From Bacteroidota bacterium (GTDB taxonomy: Bacteria > Bacteroidota > Bacteroidia > B-17B0 > Aurantibacillaceae): a stretch of 33,312 nucleotides of DNA. Shown in pieces: positions 32,929 through 33,312 of the stretch; position 1 is the first letter of the stretch, and each line of letters begins with the position of its first letter. The position numbers and the translations under genes are program-made. Below the pieces are notes generated by a model that saw only the letters and a list, made by a program, of their open reading frames with translations, made no database searches and was not told the DNA's origin. The stretch is from assembly GCA_030681615.1 (NCBI GenBank), contig JAUXSA010000165.1:1-33312 (forward strand), written 5' to 3'.

Positions 32929-33312
32929 ATGAGCGAAAAAGCATTTATACCAGGCAAAGGCGTAAGGCTTTTATCTTTTGAAGACCAACAACCCAATTGT
33001 GAATACGATGTAAATGTTCAGGCTTATGATCTTGCTACACTTGTAAAACAAGGTTACAAAAAAGTAGTAGATATTGGCTGTGGATACGGAAGAACAAAAA
33101 AGATCATTGAAGATGCAGGTGGAACATGGGAAGGCGTTGAACCTTTTGAAGGCGGCGCACACACAGTAGTTGCCGCAGCTGAAGACCTTCCTTTTAAAGA
33201 CGGAAGTTTTGATCTTGTAAATATGTCTTCTGTTTTAGAGCACATTCCCGATGTAGAAAGAGCGATAGCGGAAGTTAGCCGTATCTTAAGACCCGGTGGT
33301 TTATTTGTTGGT
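32929..33312 (+). CDS. Class I SAM-dependent methyltransferase, N-terminal part (runs off the window)
   Basis: The visible 128 codons show no stop. SAM-binding motif I is VVDIGCGYGR (46-55), followed by LPFKDGSFDLVNMSSVLEHIPD (87-108) and RILRPGGLFVG (118-128), the Methyltransf_11 pattern. The ATG at 32929 is preceded by an AT-rich spacer of 15 bases from the protease stop, so co-transcription is likely. The substrate cannot be told from this part; family members methylate small molecules, quinones, lipids or sugars. Confidence 0.88.
   Translation, partial: MSEKAFIPGKGVRLLSFEDQQPNCEYDVNVQAYDLATLVKQGYKKVVDIGCGYGRTKKIIEDAGGTWEGVEPFEGGAHTVVAAAEDLPFKDGSFDLVNMSSVLEHIPDVERAIAEVSRILRPGGLFVG

Noticed and set aside
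32971-33245. Two minus-strand frames at the right edge
   Set aside because: The plus strand carries a clear methyltransferase with SAM motifs over the same bases.
1-33312. Integrated mobile element or defence island
   Set aside because: No integrase, transposase, restriction, toxin-antitoxin or phage gene was found, and base composition looks even apart from the short intergenic repeats.

Overview
The window is 33.3 kb of AT-rich chromosomal DNA from a member of the Bacteroidota. The evidence for that phylum is the set of type IX secretion (T9SS) proteins (PorV/PorU-like pair and three proteins with T9SS-type C-terminal sorting domains), a Bacteroidota-type BshA, a DUF2027 (Smr-type) protein, -7 promoter boxes of the TAnnTTTG type, and the absence of clear Shine-Dalgarno sequences. 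Nothing here fixes genus or family. No rRNA, tRNA, CRISPR array, transposase or phage gene was seen, and no gap between genes exceeds about 175 bases.

Layout. Positions 1-5703 (minus strand): the start of a DUF2027/Smr protein, a ComEC-like DNA-uptake channel overlapping it (TAATG), a secreted M43 metalloprotease with a strong terminator behind it, and an SPFH/stomatin protein just upstream of the protease. Positions 5765-6835 (plus): an exported TPR protein, followed by a long palindromic intergenic repeat. Positions 7009-8599 (minus): apaG and bshA (bacillithiol synthesis). Positions 8769-9449 (plus): queE (queuosine precursor). Positions 9526-11473 (minus): a secreted N-acetylmuramoyl-alanine amidase followed by a NarL/LuxR-type response regulator. 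Positions 11593-20491 (plus): a packed run of arfB, an MBOAT O-acyltransferase, an SGNH-like partner, and the putative T9SS pair PorV2 and PorU2 (C25 gingipain-type sortase, 1672 aa). Positions 20526-21242: a PH-domain membrane protein between two short dispersed-type repeats. Positions 21243-22466 (minus): a DEAD-box RNA helicase. Positions 22642-24243 (plus): a membrane-anchored orphan glutamate-synthase-like flavoprotein. Positions 24290-27625 (minus): a small T9SS cargo protein, a DUF6265-type lipoprotein, and a second M43 protease. Positions 27694-29623 (plus): purK, a small zinc-ribbon protein and a META-domain protein. Positions 29625-30680 (minus): a YejK/NdpA-type nucleoid-associated protein. 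Positions 30820-33312 (plus): a Prc/CtpA tail-specific protease and the start of a SAM-dependent methyltransferase.

How the parts relate. Most genes are housekeeping. The thread with most biology is the cell surface: PorV2/PorU2 and three proteins carrying sorting tails belong to T9SS export and anchoring, and the MBOAT/SGNH pair directly upstream of PorV2/PorU2 probably acylates an envelope polysaccharide. The clearest unexplained structure is intergenic: three long inverted repeats of different sequence families (about 6848-7000, 8674-8756, 20526-20613) plus a single-arm fragment (21183-21203). They look like dispersed non-coding repeats. At least seven genes appear to start with GTG or TTG. 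I did not find an obviously new multi-gene defence or mobile system.
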